Source: Hyperoodon ampullatus
Taxonomy: Eukaryota > Chordata > Mammalia > Artiodactyla > Ziphiidae
Direction: 5' to 3'
Length of the DNA: 64,000 nucleotides
Assembly (NCBI GenBank): GCA_949752795.1
Contig: OX457056.1
Coordinates: 92,588,942-92,652,941, forward strand
Of this stretch, positions 33,901 through 46,888 are shown in pieces. A program made the position numbers and the translations under genes. The stretch's first letter is position 1. Each line of letters starts with the position of its first letter. The notes beneath the pieces are model-generated. The model made no database searches and was not told the DNA's origin. It worked only from the letters and a program-made list of their open reading frames with translations.

Positions 33901-34654
33901 CTGGTTCGTCTCTGTTGTTATAAAGGTCTTCAGCCCCAGGGCATCCCTGGCTCCATTTTGCAGGCACAGTCTAGTCTCTTTTCAAACTCTTCATTATGCG
34001 TAGGAAATGCTTTGATGCTTCTGGACACTTCCTGTGCCTTTACCTTCTTGGGCACTGTCCCCATCACTCAGCCAAGCCTGAATTCTGGCTTCTCACTGGA
34101 TCAGTAAAACCCATGCCCACAGATCCAACAGCAGAAGGTGGAGAGTGCAGCAGGGGGTCGCAGCAGGGAAAGGCAGTGCTGGGGCTGACAGCTTGTGGAC
34201 TCTGAAGACAAAGACCTTGTGAAAGCTACCCCCTCACTGAGAGACTCAGATCTTCCCCCAAAATCAAAGAGCAAGCAGAGGGATTCTAATCCCATTACAC
34301 GGGCAAAATGCCTCCAGCAATTAGATGATGCTGATGCTGATGCTGATGATTGTGGTCTGATATAGTCTACTTCTTTCATTCATTCATTCAACCCCCAAAG
34401 TATTAATTTTGAGCCTACTACATTCCAGTTTCTGGGAATAAAGTTTTTAAGTTTTCTAAGTTTACCTAAACTTAAGTGCCCATGTTCAATTAATTGTCTT
34501 TCTAATTTGTCTTCTGAGATGCCTTAGAATCTTGCCTAAGGTTGTTGCCTAACCCTTTGTGTCTGTTTTCCCTCTGAGAATGGCTCCTCCATTTGAAAGG
34601 ACTTCAAGCAATCAGTCATGTAGGCTAACCCGGGAATGATATGGAAAAGATTTA
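33899..34654. other. Intron, no gene seen; short hexamer repeat and L2-like scrap
   Basis: GATGCTGATGCTGATGCTGA lies near 34327. TTCATTCATTCATTCAACCC near 34376 looks like an antisense L2 start. Confidence 0.45.
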
Positions 34655-35189
34655 AAAATCTAGTGTGAGGTTCTGGCAGATCCTGAGTTCACTTCCTCCC
34701 AGAGACACACTGAATCTATAGCTACAGTTTCGAACAATCTCTATGGAAAAAAGACGAAGAACTAGCTGAGTGACTCCTGCACTGGGAGCAGATGAGAGGG
34801 AAACCGCACGGAAGCACGAGAGAGAGGCTGAGACACAAGTTCGCCATAAGTCCCATCCCTGGCACAGAGTCCCACAACCAGGAGGGAACTCAAATCCGGA
34901 GCTTCTCCCTGAAAACCCCACATCAGGCACCCAGTCTTTTAAGACCTGCACCTGAAAGATGAGCCCCTCCAAACACCTGGCTTTGAAAACCAGCGGGGTG
35001 CATGTGCATGAGACCCAAGAGGATGTAGCAAACTGAGAAATGACTCTAAAAGGGCTCTCAAGACCTGAATCACCCGCCCCAGGGCACAACACAGAAGCAG
35101 CTCTTTGAAAAAGCACCCAGACTTTATGGGAAAGACGTTCATTTGCTAATGTCAAAGCAGTGTCCGCCGGAGGGGCAGGGGCTTGCTGG

Positions 35190-36560
35190 GATACTCGCCA
35201 GGAATAGAGGCTGGTGGATGCAAGCCACACGCTCTCCCTCTGCCTTGCTAAAGCCTGCGGGTGCCATTGTTTCCTGATGGGTGCCCCACTCCAGACTGCC
35301 AGTATCAGCTGGAGGGTAGCTTCTATATACACATCGGGTGCTGCGTTTACGCAGCTGCTGCCCAGGGGACGTCCCTTGACTGGCTGGCTCTGAGGTCAGG
35401 GGAGCTTTCTTCCCTGTGTCCCATGGGATTGCAACGACTGGAGAGAGAGATCTTGGCAGGTCACCCCAAGGCACTGCCCAGACCAGACTGAAACACACCT
35501 CCAGTCTTTCTGAGAAAGGCGCCTACTGCTTGCCCAGGAGCTCGGCTTAGTGCAGCCTCTGGTGTGGCAAACTTCTAGGAGGTACGGAGGTGCACTCAGG
35601 GAATGGAGGCTGGGGTTGCAATCTTTGCACCCTCCACCTGCCTGCCTCCAGCTCACCAACATCTTCTAGAGACGGGCTTATACCCTGTTCTGGCACCCCG
35701 ATTTTTTGTGGCTGGGTCCAGGGGGACACCTCTACATCGCCTGGGTCTGGTGGCCTGCGAGGCTGATTCTTGTGGGTCCCACAGGACGGTAACCACGGAG
35801 AAAAAGTTCTTAAACTGCTACCACCCTCAGGGCACAGCAACAGACTCAGGAGCTCATTCTCCTGAAAGAGGCCCATTAGCTTATCATCTTAGCTGCAGCC
35901 TGAGGGGCGGGCATTGAATTAAAAACACATCTGAGGGCTGACTGTAATCCCTTCCAGAGAACTGGGAAGATGGACACCATCTTCACACTCTCCAGAGCAC
36001 CAGTATCACTTGGAGGGGAGTTCTTACAGGCCTGGTACCTCAATTTTTACATCTGGTGCCCTGATTTTTTGCGACTGCCACCCAGGGAATATCCATTGAT
36101 CATCTGGCTCTATTAGTCAGGCCTTACAGTGCTGGGTCCCACGGGACAGTAACAATCAGAGATAGCTCTTGGCAGGTTGCCACCCCCAGGGCACTGCGCA
36201 GACAGCAGACTGAAACACACCCCCAGCCTTTCTATGAAAGAGGAATATTTGCTAGTCCTGTAGCTTTGGCCTGAGGGGCCAGCTTCAGATTCGGCACACA
36301 CCTAGGAGCCTACACAGGTGCTCTCAGGGGGAATAGAGGCTGGGGGACACCATCTTTGTGCTCTCCCTCTGCCTCGCCATAGCTCACTGGTATCTTACAG
36401 AAAGCAGCTTATACACACATCTGGAGCCTTACTTTTTGCAGCTGCACTCAGGAGACATCTCCAGATCACTTGGCTCTGGTGGTCTGCAGGACTGTATATA
36501 TTTGTTTACTTTAACAGCTTCTGCCTGAGGCTCTGGCTTCCAATGAAGCTGAATCTAGAT
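35190..36560 (+). repeat. Diverged tandem monomers in the old L1 5' UTR
   Basis: A block containing GGAATAGAGGCTGG, then TCTCCCTCTGCC, recurs starting near 35205, 35598 (as GGAATGGAGGCTGG) and 36330. A linked block (CTTGGCAGGT, GGGCACTG, AGACTGAAACACACC) appears near 35452 and 36168, with a degenerate form near 35806. The spacing suggests a monomer of roughly 360-390 bases repeated three to four times. Confidence 0.6.
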
Positions 36561-37395
36561 GCTGACTAAGATCCTTCTCGTTGAAGCACTGACAGGTCTT
36601 GGCATACCCTCAACTACGGGGAGCTATTAAAAATAAAATAGGCTGTTGGACAATCAGAAAGGTTTGAGACAACCAAGAGCTCAGGCAGTGTTGAATGATG
36701 AGGTTCTTCTCCTACATGAGCCCACTACTTCAAGACTGGGACAGGTGGCTGTTTCATCAAGTCTTAGAAAGCAACAGAGAGAGTCAAGCAAAAGGAAGAA
36801 ACAGAGGAATATGTTCCAAATGAAAGAGCAAGATAAAACCTCAGAAAAAGCCTTAATTAAATAGAATTCAAAGTAATGGTCATAAAGATGTTCACTGAAC
36901 TTGGGAGACGAATAGACAAACAGTGAGAATTTCAACAAAGAGATAGAAAATATAAGAAATATAAGAAAGGACCAAATAGAAGTCATGGAGGTGAAAAATA
37001 TAATAACTAAACAATAAAAGCAAAAAACCCACTAGAGGGGTTCAATATTAGACTAGATGAAACAAAAGATCAGTGAACCCAAAGACAGGGCAGTGAAACC
37101 AACCTAATCAGAGCAACAACAAGAAAAAAGAATGAAAAAAAGTGAAGATAGCTTAGGGACTTAGGGGATAACATCAAGCAGGCTAACATTTTCATTATAG
37201 GGGTCTCAGAAGGAGAAGACAGAGAGAAAGGGGTAGAAACTTATTTGAAGACATAATGGCTGAAAACTTCCCTAACCTGGGGAATGAAACAGACATCCAG
37301 ATCCAGGAAGCCCAGAGAGTTCCAAATAAGAAGAACCACAGAGACCCACACCAAGGCTTCTTATAATTAAAATGTCAAAATTTAAAGACGAGGAG

Positions 37396-37814
37396 GGAGG
37401 GACTTCCCTGGTGTTGCAGTGGTTAAGAATCTGCCTGCCAATGCAGGGGACATGAATTTGATCCCTGGTCTGGTAAGATCCCCCATGCCATGGAGCAACT
37501 AAGCCCATGAGCCACAACTACTGAGCCCATGCACCACAACTACTGAAGCCTACATGCCCTAGAGCACATGCGCTGCAACTACTGAGCCCACGCACCTCAA
37601 CTACTGAAGCTCATGCACTCTATGGCCTGTGTGCCACAACTACTGAGCCTGTGTGCTGCAACCATTGAAGCCCGTGCATCTAGAGCCCGTGCTCTGCAAC
37701 AAGAGAGGTCACCGCAATGAGAAGACCATGCACTGCAATGAAGAGGAGCCCCTACTCACCACAACTAGAGAAAGCCCCTGTGCAGCAATGAAGACCCACT
37801 GCAGCCAAAAAAAA
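37396..37814 (+). mobile_element. CHR-type SINE, expanded (about 420 bases)
   Basis: Head GACTTCCCTGGTGTTGCAGT, then at least five copies of a CACAACTACTGAGCC/GAAGCC block before the usual end (AACTAGAGAAAGCCC, GCAGCCAAAAA). Duplication AAAGACGAGGAG (37384-37395) and AAAGACAAGGAG (37815-37826). It is longer than the other copies here (290-340 bases) because of extra internal blocks. It interrupts the old L1 ORF1. Confidence 0.88.
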
Positions 37815-40673
37815 AAAGACAAGGAGAGAACCTTAAAAGCAGCAAGAGAAAAACAACTGTTACATACAAGTAAACCCTCATAAGACTATCAGGAGACTTT
37901 TCAGCAGAAACTTTGCTGGCCAGAAGGGAGTGGCACAATATAGTCAAAATGCTAAAAGGAAAAAGTGCCAAGAATACTCTACCCAGCAAAGTTATCATTC
38001 AGAATTGAAAGTGATGTGTTTTCTAAACAAGCAAAAGTTAAAGGAGTTCATCACTACTACACTGGCCTTGCAGAAAATGTTAAATGGACTTTAAGTTGAA
38101 AAGAAAATGTGCTAATTAGTCACAAGAAATATATGAAAGTATAAATCTCACTGGTAAAGGTAAATATATAGTATAGGTAGTGGGTTAATCACTTGTAAAG
38201 CTAATATGAAGGTTAACACAAAAAAGCAGGAAAAATAATAACTACAATTATTAGTTAAGGAATATGCAAGATAAAAAAAGATGTGAACTGTGACATCAAA
38301 AACATAAAATGTGAAGGGAGGGGAAGAGTAAGATGTAGAGCTCTAGAATGTGTTCAAACTTAAGTTTTAACAACTTAAAATAGACTGTTATAAATATGTT
38401 TTTATATGTAAGTCTCACAGTAACCACAAAGCAAGATCCTATGGTAGATACTCAAAAGATAATGAGAAAGGAATCTAAGCATAACATTAAAGAAAGTGAT
38501 CAAACTACAAAGGAAGAGAGTAATAGAAGAAAAGTAATTGCAAAACAATTAACAAAATGGCAATTAGTACATACCTATCAATAATTACTCTAAATGTAAA
38601 CGGATTAAATGTTCCAATTAAAAGACAGTGGTTGAATGGATAAAAAGAACAAAACCCATCTACATGCTTCTTGCAAGAAATCCACTTCAAATGTAAGGAC
38701 ACACAGAGACTGAAAAGTGAAGGTATGGAAAAAAATATTCCATGCAAATGGAAACCAATGGAAAGCTGGGGTAGCTATATTTATATCAGAAAAAACACAC
38801 TCTAAAACAAAGACTGTAAAAAGTGACAAAGAAGGGTACTAAACAATGATAAAGGGGTCAATCCAACAACAGGATATAACATTTGTAAATATCTAGGCAT
38901 CCAGAATAGGAGCACCTAAATATATAAAGCAAATATTAACAAACCTAAAAGGAGGAATAGACAGCAATGCAATATATAGTAGGGGGCTTTAGTACTGCAC
39001 TTACCTCAATGGATAGCTCATCCAGACAGAAAATTAATAAGGAAACACTGGCCTTAAATGACACATTAGACCAGATGGGCTTAGACATATACAGAATGTT
39101 CCAACCAAAAGCAACAGAATACACATTCTTCTCAAGTGCGCATGGAACATTTTCCAGGATAAATCATATGTTAGGCAACAAAACAAGTCTTAGTAAATTT
39201 AAGATTGGAATCATATTAAGCACCTTTTCTGACCACAATGGTATGAAACTAGAAATCAATTATGAGAAGAAAACTGGACAATTCACAAATATGTGGAGAT
39301 TAAACGAATGCTACTGAACAACCACTAGGTCAAAGAAAAAAAATCAAAAGAGAAATTTAAAAAATATCTTGAGACAAATGAAAATGGAAGTACAACATAC
39401 CAAAACTTACGTAATGCAGCAAAAGTAGTTCTATGAGGGAAGTTCACAGCAATAAATGCCTAGCCTCAAATAACAAACAAACAAACATAAAATCTCAAAT
39501 AAATAGCTTAACTTTACACCTCAAGAAACTAGAAAAATTAAGAACAAATGAAGCCCAAAGTTAGTAGAAGGAAGGAAATAACAAAGACCATAGAGGAAAT
39601 AAATAAAATAGTAACTAAAAAGACAATGGAAAAGATGAAACTAAGAGCCAGTTCTTTGAAATGATGAAAAAAATAGACCAATAGTAAGGAGATTAAATCA
39701 GTAATCAAGTCTCCCAAAAAACTGAAGTCCAGGACCAGATAGCTTCACTAGTGAATTCTACCAAACATTCAAAGAATTAATAGCAACCCTTCTCAAATTC
39801 TTCCCAAAAATAGAAGAGGAGGGAGCACTTCAAAACTCATTTTACAAGGCCAGCATTACTCTGAAACCAAAACCAGACAAGACAAGGAAGACACAAGGAA
39901 AGAAAGTTACAGGCCAATATTCCTAATGAACATAGATGCAAATAGCCTCAAAATATTAGCAAACCGAATCTGACAATACATTAAAAGGATCATTCACCAT
40001 GATCGAGTGGGATTTATTCCCGGGATGCAAGGATGGTTCAACATCTGCAAAATCAATGTGACATGTCGTATTGACAAAATGAGGGACAAAAATCATATGA
40101 TCATCTTAATAGATGCAGAAAAGGCATTTGACAAAGTTCAACATCCATTTATCATTAAAAAAACTCAAAGTGATATAGAAGGAATGTACCTCAACATAAT
40201 AAAAGGGCATATATGACAAGCCCACAGCTAACTTCATAGTCAATGGTGAAAAGCTGAAAGCTTTTCCTCTAAGATCAGAAACAAGAAAAGGAAGCCCACT
40301 CTCGCCACTTTCATTCAGAACAGTATTGGAAGTCCTAACCAGATCAAGTAGACAAGAAAAAGTAGTAAAAGACATCCAAACTGGAGGGAAGAAGTAAAAC
40401 TGTGACTATTTGCAGAGGATATATATAACACAGACGTTATATATATACATATAGCTATATAAAATCCTAAAGTCTCCACCAAATAAACTGTTAGAATAAA
40501 CAAATGAAGTAAAGATGCAGAATACAAAATCAATATACAAAAATCTGTTGCATTTCTATACACTAATAATTTCTCTTTCTGACAGTTCATTAAAAAAAAA
40601 TCCCATTTACATTTACATGAAAAAGAATACCTAGGAATAAATTTAACCAATGAAGTGAAAGATCTGTACACTG

Positions 40674-42904
40674 ATCAGGAACAAGACAAGGCTGCCTACT
40701 CTCACCACTCTTATTCAACTTAGTTTTGGAAGTTTTAGCCACAGCAATCAGAGAAGAAAAGGAAATAAAAGGAATCCAAATTGGAAAAGAAGAAGTAAAG
40801 CTGTCACTGTTTGCAGATGACATGATACTATACATACAGAAGCCTAAAGATGCTACCAGAAAACTACTAGAGCTAATCAATGAATTTGGTAAAGTAGCAG
40901 GATACAAAATTAATGCACAGAAATCTCTGGCATTCCTGTACACTAATGATAAAAAATCTGACAATAAAATCAAGAAAACACTCCCATTTACCATTGCAAC
41001 AAAAAGAATAAAATATCTAGGAATAAACCTACCTAAGGAGACAAAAGACCTGTATGCAGAAAATTATAAGACACTGATGAAAGAAATTAAAGATGATACA
41101 AATAGACGGAGAGATATACCATGCTCCTGGATTGGAAGAATCAATATTGTGAAAATGACTCTACTACCCAAAGCAATCTACAGATTCAATGCAATCCCTA
41201 TCAAACTACCACTGGCATTTTTCACAGAACTAGAACAAAAAATTTCAAAATTTGTTTGGAGAAACAAAAGACCCCGAATAGCCAAAGCAATCTTGAGAAC
41301 GAAAAACGGAGCTGGAGGAATCAGGCTCCCTGACTTCAGACTATACTACAAAGCTACAGTAATCAAGACAGTGTGGTACTGGCACAAAAACAGAAAGATA
41401 GATCAATGGAACAGGATAGAAAGCCCAGAGATAAACCCACGCACATATGGTCAACTTATCTTTGATAAAGGAGGCAGGAATGTACAGTGGAGAAAGGACA
41501 GCCTCTTCAATAAGTGGTGCTGGGAAAACTGGACAGGGACATGTAAAAGTATGAGATTAGATCATTCCCTAACACCATACACAAAAATAAGCTCAAAATG
41601 GATTAAAGACCTAAATATAAGGCCAGGAAGTGTCAAACTCTTAGAGGAAAATATAGGCAGAACACTCTATGACATAAATCACAGCAAGATCCTTTTGGAC
41701 CCACCTCCTAGAGAAATGGAACTAAAAACAAAGATAAACAAATGGGACCTAATGAAACTTCAAAGCTTTTGCACAGCAAAGGAAACCATAAAGAAGACCA
41801 AAAGACAACCCTTAGAATGGGAAAAAATATTTGCAAATGAAGCAACTGACAAAGGATTAATCTCCAAAATTTATAAACAGCTCATGCAGCTCAATAGCAA
41901 AAAAACAAACAACCCAATCCAAAAATGGGCAGAAGACTTAAATAGGCATTTCTCCAAAGAAGATATACAGACTGCCAACAAACACATGAAAGAATGCTCA
42001 ACATCATTAATCATTAGAGAAATGCAAATCAAAACTACAATGAGATATCATCTCACACCAGTCAGAATGGCCATCATCAAGAAATCTAGAAACAATAAAT
42101 GCTGGAGAGGGTGTGGAGAAAAGGGAACACTCTTGCACTGCTGGTGGGAATGTGAATTGGTACAGCCACTATGGAGAACAGTATGGAGGTTCCTTAAAAA
42201 ACTACAAATAGAACTACCATATGATCCAGCAATCCCACTACTAGGCATATACCCTGAGAAAACCATAATTCAAAAAGAGACATGTACCAAAATGTTCATT
42301 GCAGCTCTATTCACAATAGCCCGGAGCTGGAAACAACCTAAGTGTCCATCATCGGATGAATGGATAAAGAAGATGTGGCACATATATACAATGGAATATT
42401 ACTCAGCCATAAAAAGAAACGAAACTGAGCTATTTGTAATGAGGTGGATAGACCTAGAGTCTGTCATACAGAGTGAAGTAAGTCAGAAAGAGAAAGACAA
42501 ATACCGTATGCTAACACATATATATGGAATTTAAAAAAAAATTTCATGAAGAACCTAGGGGTAAAACGGGAATAAAGACACAGACCTACTTGAGAATGGA
42601 CCTGAGGATATGGGGAGGGGGAAGGGTAAGCTGTGACAAAGCGAAAGAGAGGCATGGACATATATACACTACCAAACGTAAGGTAGATAGATAGTGGGAA
42701 GCAGCCACAGAGCACAGGGAGATCAGCTCAGTGCCTTGTGACCTCCTGGAGGGGTGGGATAGGGAGGGTGGGAGGGAGGGAGATGCATGAGGGAAGGGAT
42801 GTGGGAACAGATGTATATGTATGACTGATTCACTTTGTTATAAAGCAGAAACTAATAAATAAAATAAAATAAAATAAAATAAAATATGTAACCTTTAAAA
42901 AAAA
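40674..42904 (+). mobile_element. Young 5'-truncated L1 nested in the old L1
   Basis: Starts in the RT domain (CAGGAACAAGACAAGGCTGC) and runs through the 3' UTR to an AATAAAATAAAATAAAATAA tail. A perfect 17-base duplication AAAGATCTGTACACTGA lies at 40658-40674 and 42905-42921. The old L1 resumes immediately afterwards. Its sequence is close to that at 27100-29300. Confidence 0.95.
40675..42534 (+). pseudogene. L1 ORF2 C-terminal half, uninterrupted frame
   Basis: 619 codons are open from the truncation point to the natural ORF2 stop. They contain [14 protein letters not shown], the RT active-site [10 protein letters not shown], the thumb region and the Cys-rich C-terminal segment ([18 protein letters not shown]). 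The endonuclease and the first RT motifs are absent because of 5' truncation, so no functional ORF2p is possible and there is no native start codon. Full-length ORF2p is about 1275 residues. The intact frame shows that the source copy was active and the insertion is fairly recent. A gene finder would probably miscall this as a gene. Confidence 0.9.
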
Positions 42905-43897
42905 AAAGATCTGTACACTGAAAGCTATAAGAGATAGATGAAAGAAATTGAAAACACAAATAAATGGAAAAATATTCCATGCTCATGGATTGGAAGAATA
43001 TTCTTAAAATGTCCATACTACCCAAAGCAATCTACATATTCAATGCAATCCCTATCAAAATTCCAATGGCATTTTTCACAGAAAAAAATCCTAAAATTTG
43101 TATAGCACCACAAAGACCCTGAATAGCCAAAATAATCTTGAGGAAGAAAAAAGGTGAAAGCATCATGCACCCCGATTTCAAACTATATTATAAAGCCATA
43201 GTAATCAAAACAGTATGCTATTGGCATAAAATCAGACACACAGGTCAATGGAACAGAATAAAGTCCAGAAATAAACCCACATGTATGTGATCAAGTAATT
43301 TATGACAAAGAAGCCAAGACTATACCATGGGGAAAGGACAATCTCTTCAATAAATGGTGTCGGGAAAACTGGACAGCCACATGAAAAAGAATGAAACTGA
43401 GACACCATATTACACCATACACAAAATATAACTCAAAATGGATTAAAGACTTGAAACCATAAAACTCATAGAAGAAAACATAGGGAACAAGTTCCTTGAC
43501 ACTGGTTTTGGTGATGATTTTTTGAATCTGACACCAAAAGCAAAAGCAGCAAAAGCAAAATTAAACAAGTGGGACTACATCAAACCAAACTAACAATCTT
43601 CTGCACAACAAAGGAAACCATTAACAAAATATCCTACTGAATGGGAGAAAATATTTGCAAATCATATATCTGATAAAGGGTTAATATCCGAAATATATAA
43701 ATAACATATAACTCAATAGCAAAAAACAAACATGAAAATAGGCAGAAGATCTGAAAACACATTTTTCCAAAGAAGATACACAGATGGCCAATATATACAT
43801 GAAAAGAAGCTCAACATCATGCTCTAAATTGTCAGGTAAATGCAAATCAAAACCACAATGAGATATCACCTCACACCTGTTAGAATAGCTATAATCA

Positions 43898-44185
43898 GGC
43901 TTCCCTAGTGATGCAGTGGTTAAGAATCTGGAGACACGGGTTCAAGCCCTAGTCTAGGAAGATCCCACATGCCGTGGAGCAACTAAGCCCATGTGCCGCA
44001 ACTACTGAGCCTGCGCTCTAGAGCCCATGCTCTGCAACAGGAGAAGCCACTGCAATGAGAAGCCAGTGCACCACAACAAAGAGTAGCCCCTGCTCGCCAC
44101 AACTAGAGAAAGCCCGGGAGCAGCAACGAAGACCCAACGCAGCCAAAATAAATAAATAAAATAAATTAACAAGAACAAAAAAGAC
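43898..44185 (+). mobile_element. CHR-type SINE (CACAACTACTGAGCC form)
   Basis: GGCTTCCCTAGTGATGCAGT head. The segment GCCTGCCAATGCAGG between the boxes is missing (AAGAATCTGGAGACACGGGT). The tail is AATAAATAAATAAA. Diverged duplication TAGCTATAATCA / TAGCGATTATCA at 43886-43897 and 44186-44197. Confidence 0.86.
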
Positions 44186-44803
44186 TAGCGATTATCAAAA
44201 AAGACAAGAGATAAGTGTTGGCAAGGATGTGGAGAAAGGGAAACACGTGCACATTGTTGGTGGGAATATAAATTGGTGCAGCCACTATGAAAAACAATAT
44301 GGAGGCTCCTCAAAGAATTAAAATTAGAACTACCATATAATCAGACTCTAATTCTGGGTGTATATCCGAACAAAAACTAACTTGAAAAGATATATGCACC
44401 CCCATGTTCACTGCAGCATTATTTACAATAGCCAAGGTGTGAACACAACCTATGTGTCCATCAATAGATGAATGAATTAAGAAAATGTGATATATATACA
44501 ACAGAATATTATCCAGCCATGAAAAAGAATGAAATCTTGCCATTTGCAACTAACGGGTAGATCTTGCAGGCATTATGCTAAGTGAAATAAGTTACAGTGA
44601 AAGACAAATATCATATGATCTCATATGTGTAATTAAAAAAGAAAAACAAGCTCAGAGAACAGATTGACAGTTGCCAGAGGCAGGTGTGGGTGGGGTAGCA
44701 CATGTGGGGAAAATAAGTGAAGGGGTCTGTCAAAAGGTACAGACTTCCAGTTATAAAATAAATAAGTCATGGGGATGTAATGTACAGCACAGTGACTATA
44801 GTT

Positions 44804-45028
44804 TTTTTGTTTTGTTTTGTTTTGGGGTTTTTTTTGCAGTACGCAGGCCTCTCACTGCTGTGGCCTCTCCCATTGCGGAGCACAGGCTCTGGACGCACAG
44901 GTTCAGTGGCCATGGCTCACGGGCCCAGTCGCTCAGCGGCATGTGGGATCTTCCCGGACCGGGGCATGAACCCGTGTCCCCTGCATCGGCAGGCAAACGC
45001 TCAACCACTGCGGCACCAGGGGAGCCCT
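44804..45028 (-). mobile_element. CHR-type SINE, antisense, full-length form
   Basis: A T/G-rich tail complement, GCAGTACGCAGGCCTCTCAC, TGCGGAGCACAGGCTCTGGA, and the head complement at the right end. A perfect 14-base duplication CAGTGACTATAGTT lies at 44790-44803 and 45029-45042. It interrupts the old L1 3' UTR. Confidence 0.94.
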
Positions 45029-45258
45029 CAGTGACTATAGTTAATACTGTATATTTGAAAGTTGCTAACAGAATAAACCTTAAAAGTTCTCATCACAAGA
45101 ACAAAGTTTGATAACTATGCATGGAGTTAGATGTTAACATTATATTAGCTTCAGGTATACATCATATGATTCTATGTTTGTAAACACTGCAAAATGATTG
45201 ACACAATAAGTCTAGTTATATGTCAATTATATCTTAATTTTAAAAAATAAATAAAAAG

Positions 45259-46139
45259 CAAGAACAGCCTACACAGCAACCAGTGAGAATAGATCATTGA
45301 CCAATATGAACTGAAGCCAGCCTATATGGACTGGTGGACCATTATCTACCCTGGCACCACCTTTCTTGGAGAAGGGAAGGGCAAGGCATGTGATCTAACT
45401 TACAAATCAGGGTACCCATAGCTAAACGGATTGTGTCCAAGATGGAGTTGTGACTCCCATCAGATCAATCCAAGTTGGGACTCTGCATTTCAGTTGGTAG
45501 GAAGAGGCTGCCTGTGAAAGAAGCCATACTAGGGGAAAGCAGAGCATGAGACAGTGAGAGAGAACCTTACTGATGAAGGCATGGAGACCCAAAATCCAGT
45601 GATGCCTGATGTCTTCAGTACGAGCCGTCCTATTTTTGCTTGTTTGACATCTACAGTTAAAGAGTCCTGACCAACACACACACACACACATATATGAAAA
45701 CAGAGGTCAACACAACACAATTAAGGCACGAGAGGTGGCTGGGGAGAGAGAATGAAAAAACTTAAAACACCAAAACTTAGGCAATGAACTGACACAGTCT
45801 AGGAGATAGGAGTGCTGGAGTTGGATTGAGAAACCCAACAGCTACTTTGCCCCATACGCACTGATTCATGAAAGAGAACAGAATCTGCCCAGGGTTGGGG
45901 AGGAAGAGAGAATTTTTCCATGCCTCTGTCTTCTCCCTGATCCAGAGACAGAGACCGAGAGGTGTTATTCCAACTGAAAAAGAGGATAGTACAGGTGCTG
46001 ATTTTTGAGGCAACCAATCTACTAGAATCACATTCACATATTTCTACATTCATGTGGAGACTGAGGTTCCCAGGAAACAAGAGAACAAAGGTCAAAGGGA
46101 GAAGGGACAGCATGTACTTGGCCAGTGAAACAGAAGAAA
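45259..46139. other. Intron, not assigned
   Basis: Sequence after the old L1. It has a short CA run near 45673. No gene or named repeat could be supported. Confidence 0.45.
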
Positions 46140-46800
46140 AAAATTGTTCAATCTCACTTGTAATTAAAGTATAACATTATAATTAAAGAAACAACATGAG
46201 ATAGTATTTTCATGTATCAAATTGGCATTGATAATATCCAAAGTACTGGTCAAAGTGTTTAAAGTGAAGCACTTTGATAAAAGCTTATAGCAGGAACTTA
46301 AATTTTTAGAAAGCAACTTGGCATATGTATCATACTTTTAAAATCTCCTACTTTGAATAAGTAATTCTACTTCTAAGACTTCAGTCTAAAAAAATAGGGA
46401 TTTATATTAAAGGATGTTCATCACAGATTACTTAGGAGAGTTAAAATTTGAAAATTTAAATATATTGCTAAGTAAATGTCCCTATGTCTAGAGAATAGTT
46501 CAATCAATTATGACATGCCAAAAGACAGAATACTAGGCAGCCAGTGAAAAACATTTTGTTGACGTATTTCTGGGTAAAATTATTTATTTCTGGGTAAAAT
46601 TACATAATGTCTGGAATTTGTTTAAAAATATTCCAGCAAAAAAAAGGGGGGTGGTGCAGGGATGAAGTAAAATTGCAAAATGTTGATAATTGTTAAAACT
46701 GGGAGATGTTCACATAAGAGTTCATTAAACTATTCTCTCTACTATTGCATGTTTGAAAAACTCTACCTTACAAAGATAAAATCATAGTTTTAAAGAATAG
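46140..46800 (+). repeat. Ancient L1M/HAL1-type LINE 3' region
   Basis: AAAATTGCAAAATGTTGATA, ATTGTTAAAACTGGGAGATG and TTCATTAAACTATTCTCTCT are typical of old L1M/HAL1 3' ends. It includes a short tandem duplication of ATTTCTGGGTAAAATTA near 46566-46602. Confidence 0.6.
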
Positions 46801-46888
46801 CAAATAAAATAGAAACATGACTCAATTATGAATATTAAACATTAGGAAGTACAATATTAAATAAGAAGTGCAAGATAGAAAATTGCTT

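Larger units (their letters stand above)
34655..45258 (+). mobile_element. Old full-length L1 broken up by later insertions
   Basis: In order: a long 5' UTR (about 34655-36640), ORF1 remnants (about 36700-38095; GAAAACTTCCCTAACCTGGG, GCAAGAGAAAAACAACTG), an ORF2 endonuclease remnant (about 38560-39320; ATTACTCTAAATGTAAACGG), an RT remnant with [14 protein letters not shown] (40108 on), C-terminal remnants after 42905, and a 3' UTR ending AAAAAATAAATAAAAAG near 45258. Stops and frameshifts are abundant. It hosts SINEs at 37396-37814, 43898-44185 and 44804-45028 and a younger L1 at 40674-42904. No convincing target duplication remains at its ends, so the limits are approximate. Confidence 0.85.

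Noticed and set aside
33751..34107. Frames with poly-Ser-Leu and poly-Thr-His
   Set aside because: They are translations of the (CT)n(CA)n microsatellite.
34652..35332. 226-codon minus-strand frame
   Set aside because: It lies antisense in the old L1 5' UTR; GC-rich UTR sequence gives long chance frames.
37490..37700. Regularly spaced repeats that look array-like
   Set aside because: They are internal blocks of a CHR-type SINE; a CRISPR array is not plausible in this mammalian sequence.
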